From Candidatus Hodarchaeota archaeon (GTDB lineage Archaea > Asgardarchaeota > Heimdallarchaeia > Hodarchaeales > YT1-039), in the NCBI GenBank assembly GCA_016840025.1, contig JAEOTF010000390.1, positions 1 to 14,827 on the forward strand: a DNA stretch of 14,827 nucleotides. Reading direction: 5' to 3'. Both the position numbers and the translations under genes were made by a program. Below are positions 13,518 through 14,827 of this stretch, in pieces. Each line of letters begins with the position of its first letter. The first letter of the stretch is position 1. The notes beneath the pieces are model-generated. The model was not told the DNA's origin. It saw nothing but the letters and a program-made list of their open reading frames with translations, and made no database searches.

Positions 13518-14627
13518 TTGAAAGTTATTCAAATAGGTACTGCAAAAAGTGAACCAGGGAAGGTTACTTACGGTTTTATTGATGGTATCAACCTTCCCAC
13601 AGGTGAAACGCACAAAATTCCTGTGATGATTGCTCAGGGTAAGGAAGATGGTCCTACTTTTTTCCTAACTGCGAATATTCATGGTTCTGAACTTACAGGA
13701 ATTGCGGTAATTCATGAATTGGTAACAGACAGGCTAGTCCAAGAATTGAAAGGAACTGTAGTCGCTATTCCAACCCTAAATCCTTATGGTCTCCGTAATT
13801 TAACACGTTCTCCTGAAATTGATGATAGGGATCCAAACCGTCTTTTCCCAGAAGGAAGATTTACAAAAAAAGATGAGAAAGAAGATGAAGACCATAAATA
13901 TCCCAAACCATTCGAACAAGTAGCCAATAAGATTTATTCATACTTTGAAAAATATGCAGACTTTCACATTGACTTTCATAATCATGCTATTCAGTCTGTT
14001 CCCTATTCTATTATAGATCGGGTATTTTATAAGAATGAAACGGAGAAAGAAGAAGTAACTCAGCTCCTTGAAAAACAGAAAGCGATGGTTGAAGCTTTTG
14101 GCGTATTAGTTTGTGTCGAATTTCCCCCTAAAAAATATCTAAAGAAGAAACTCTATCGTTCCGCTTCGGGATGCACTTTCAACAACCTTCGCATTCCTGC
14201 ATTCACCGCAGAACTTGGGGGAAATACTATTATTTTTCCTCATATTGTTGCTGGCTCGATAAAAGGAACAAGAAATGTTCTAAAATGGGCAGGTATGTTA
14301 GAAGGACCATTAGAAGAAATCACTGAATTTTCCGTTCTTAAACCTAGTGAACGTATCAGGCGAGCTGAACACCCAAGGACGAAAGAATCAGGAATCATCA
14401 AGTTTCTGGTTGAACCAGGAGCCCAAGTTACCAAAGGGCAACCCATAGCTCAAATCTTAGATGTCTTCGGTAGACCACTTGGAGATGGGATTATTCGAAC
14501 TGAATTCGATGGTTATATCATCGCTCTGAAATCAGGAATGACGGTTTACGCTAATGAAGCTTTTGTTGAAATGGGAATTAAGGATGATGCCCCACTTGTA
14601 GCTCCAATTCCAAGTGAAAAAGATTAA
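13518..14627 (+). CDS. AstE/AspA-family zinc-dependent deacylase (succinylglutamate desuccinylase/aspartoacylase-like)
   Basis: A 369-residue M14-type zinc enzyme predicted to hydrolyse an amide bond of an N-acyl amino acid or similar small molecule. Zinc ligands are His55 and Glu58 in ANIHGSELTG and His154 (or 156) in DFHNH; Glu232 in TAELGGN is the likely general base. RDPNRLFP (about 104-111) supplies the family's Arg pair for carboxylate recognition. An acidic/Lys-rich insert (about 114-130) and residues 286-355, which look like a barrel-sandwich hybrid, complete the protein. The GTG at 13506 lies inside GGTGATC (13505-13511), the expected archaeal ribosome binding site, so the TTG at 13518, 6 bases further on, is the better start. 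It is divergent from the YbaK-like gene. The true substrate is unknown; many archaeal members are misnamed. Confidence 0.9.
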   Translation: MKVIQIGTAKSEPGKVTYGFIDGINLPTGETHKIPVMIAQGKEDGPTFFLTANIHGSELTGIAVIHELVTDRLVQELKGTVVAIPTLNPYGLRNLTRSPEIDDRDPNRLFPEGRFTKKDEKEDEDHKYPKPFEQVANKIYSYFEKYADFHIDFHNHAIQSVPYSIIDRVFYKNETEKEEVTQLLEKQKAMVEAFGVLVCVEFPPKKYLKKKLYRSASGCTFNNLRIPAFTAELGGNTIIFPHIVAGSIKGTRNVLKWAGMLEGPLEEITEFSVLKPSERIRRAEHPRTKESGIIKFLVEPGAQVTKGQPIAQILDVFGRPLGDGIIRTEFDGYIIALKSGMTVYANEAFVEMGIKDDAPLVAPIPSEKD

Positions 14628-14641
14628 TCCCGAGAATCATA

Positions 14642-14683
14642 GAGTTTATTGAAAGTAATAGGAAATCGAGAGCTAATAAACTC
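14642..14683 (+). terminator. Nine-base-pair inverted repeat after the AstE-like gene
   Basis: GAGTTTATT (14642-14650) and AATAAACTC (14675-14683) are perfect reverse complements with a 24-base loop, beginning 15 bases after the stop codon; a TTTTT run follows at 14696-14700. It may end transcription of the upstream gene or act as an operator for the gene beginning at 14740. Confidence 0.45.
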
Positions 14684-14739
14684 AGAAATCAACAGTTTTT
14701 GTAATGTCTACAAGAACTGCTGATGTAGGGGACATATGC

Positions 14740-14827
14740 ATGACAAAGATCGTTATGATTCAGACTAAGTTGCTTGAGACTCATCTTGTAGATGATAACT
14801 TTCTAACTCCTTATGGAGTAGAACCAA
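14740..14827 (+). CDS. 5' fragment of a gene running off the right edge
   Basis: An ATG at 14740 preceded by AGGGGA (14727-14732, 7 bases away) opens a frame that stays open to the window end. It starts MTKIVMIQTKLLETHLVDD and continues FLTPYGVEP. The frame also contains an upstream ATG at 14704 without a ribosome binding site. The LxTPYG pattern is seen in some glycoside hydrolases of the debranching/trehalase-like type, but 29 residues are too few for assignment. Confidence 0.4.
   Translation, partial: MTKIVMIQTKLLETHLVDDNFLTPYGVEP

Noticed and set aside
1..14827. tRNA, rRNA, CRISPR array or insertion sequence
   Set aside because: No cloverleaf-like stretch, no regularly spaced identical repeats and no transposase-like translation was seen by eye in the intergenic regions; a covariance-model scan was not possible.

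Overview
The window looks like low-GC archaeal chromosome, most likely from an Asgard (Promethearchaeota) lineage. Several genes carry archaeal Shine-Dalgarno sequences (GGAGGTTA, GAGGTT, GGTGATC), and GTG and TTG starts are common. Secreted proteins end in a Ser/Thr-rich linker, one transmembrane helix and a basic tail, one of them with a PGF-like motif. The window also holds an arylsulfotransferase-like surface protein and a 7TM protein with a C-terminal domain reminiscent of longin/profilin-like folds, combinations I associate with Asgard genomes. The lineage is an inference from gene content; no rRNA or other phylogenetic marker is present.

Layout. 1-143: no complete gene; a partial minus-strand gene may run off the left edge. 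144-866 (-): six-helix membrane protein of unknown function. 969-2036 (+): solitary beta-class DNA methyltransferase. 2106-3689 (-): membrane-anchored extracellular arylsulfotransferase-like protein rich in N-glycosylation sequons. 3853-4056 (+): 67-residue protein made almost wholly of ten-residue Pro/Lys repeats. 4249-4617 (+): winged-helix protein. 4917-9560 (+): polar amino-acid ABC importer in the order ATPase, solute-binding protein, permease. 9698-10183 (-): highly charged protein of unknown function. 10379-11491 (+): 7TM plus cytosolic-domain gene interrupted by two in-frame stops. 11638-12801 (-): QueG-like double-cluster Fe-S protein. 12882-13352 (-): YbaK/ProX-type deacylase. 13518-14627 (+): AstE/AspA-type zinc carboxypeptidase-fold protein. 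14740-end (+): start of another gene.

The importer is the one clear multi-gene system. Each of its three subunits departs from the textbook form: the ATPase ends in a four-Cys zinc ribbon, the binding protein carries two tandem type-3 domains on one membrane-tethered chain, and the permease has about 270 extra N-terminal residues with roughly five extra helices. In the binding protein a 96-residue stretch is identical between the two domains although the DNA differs at 20 positions, while the flanking parts have diverged. The genes are about 200 bases apart, with T-tract and TATA-like signals between them, so they may form separate transcripts. The other genes look like individually transcribed metabolic or surface functions.
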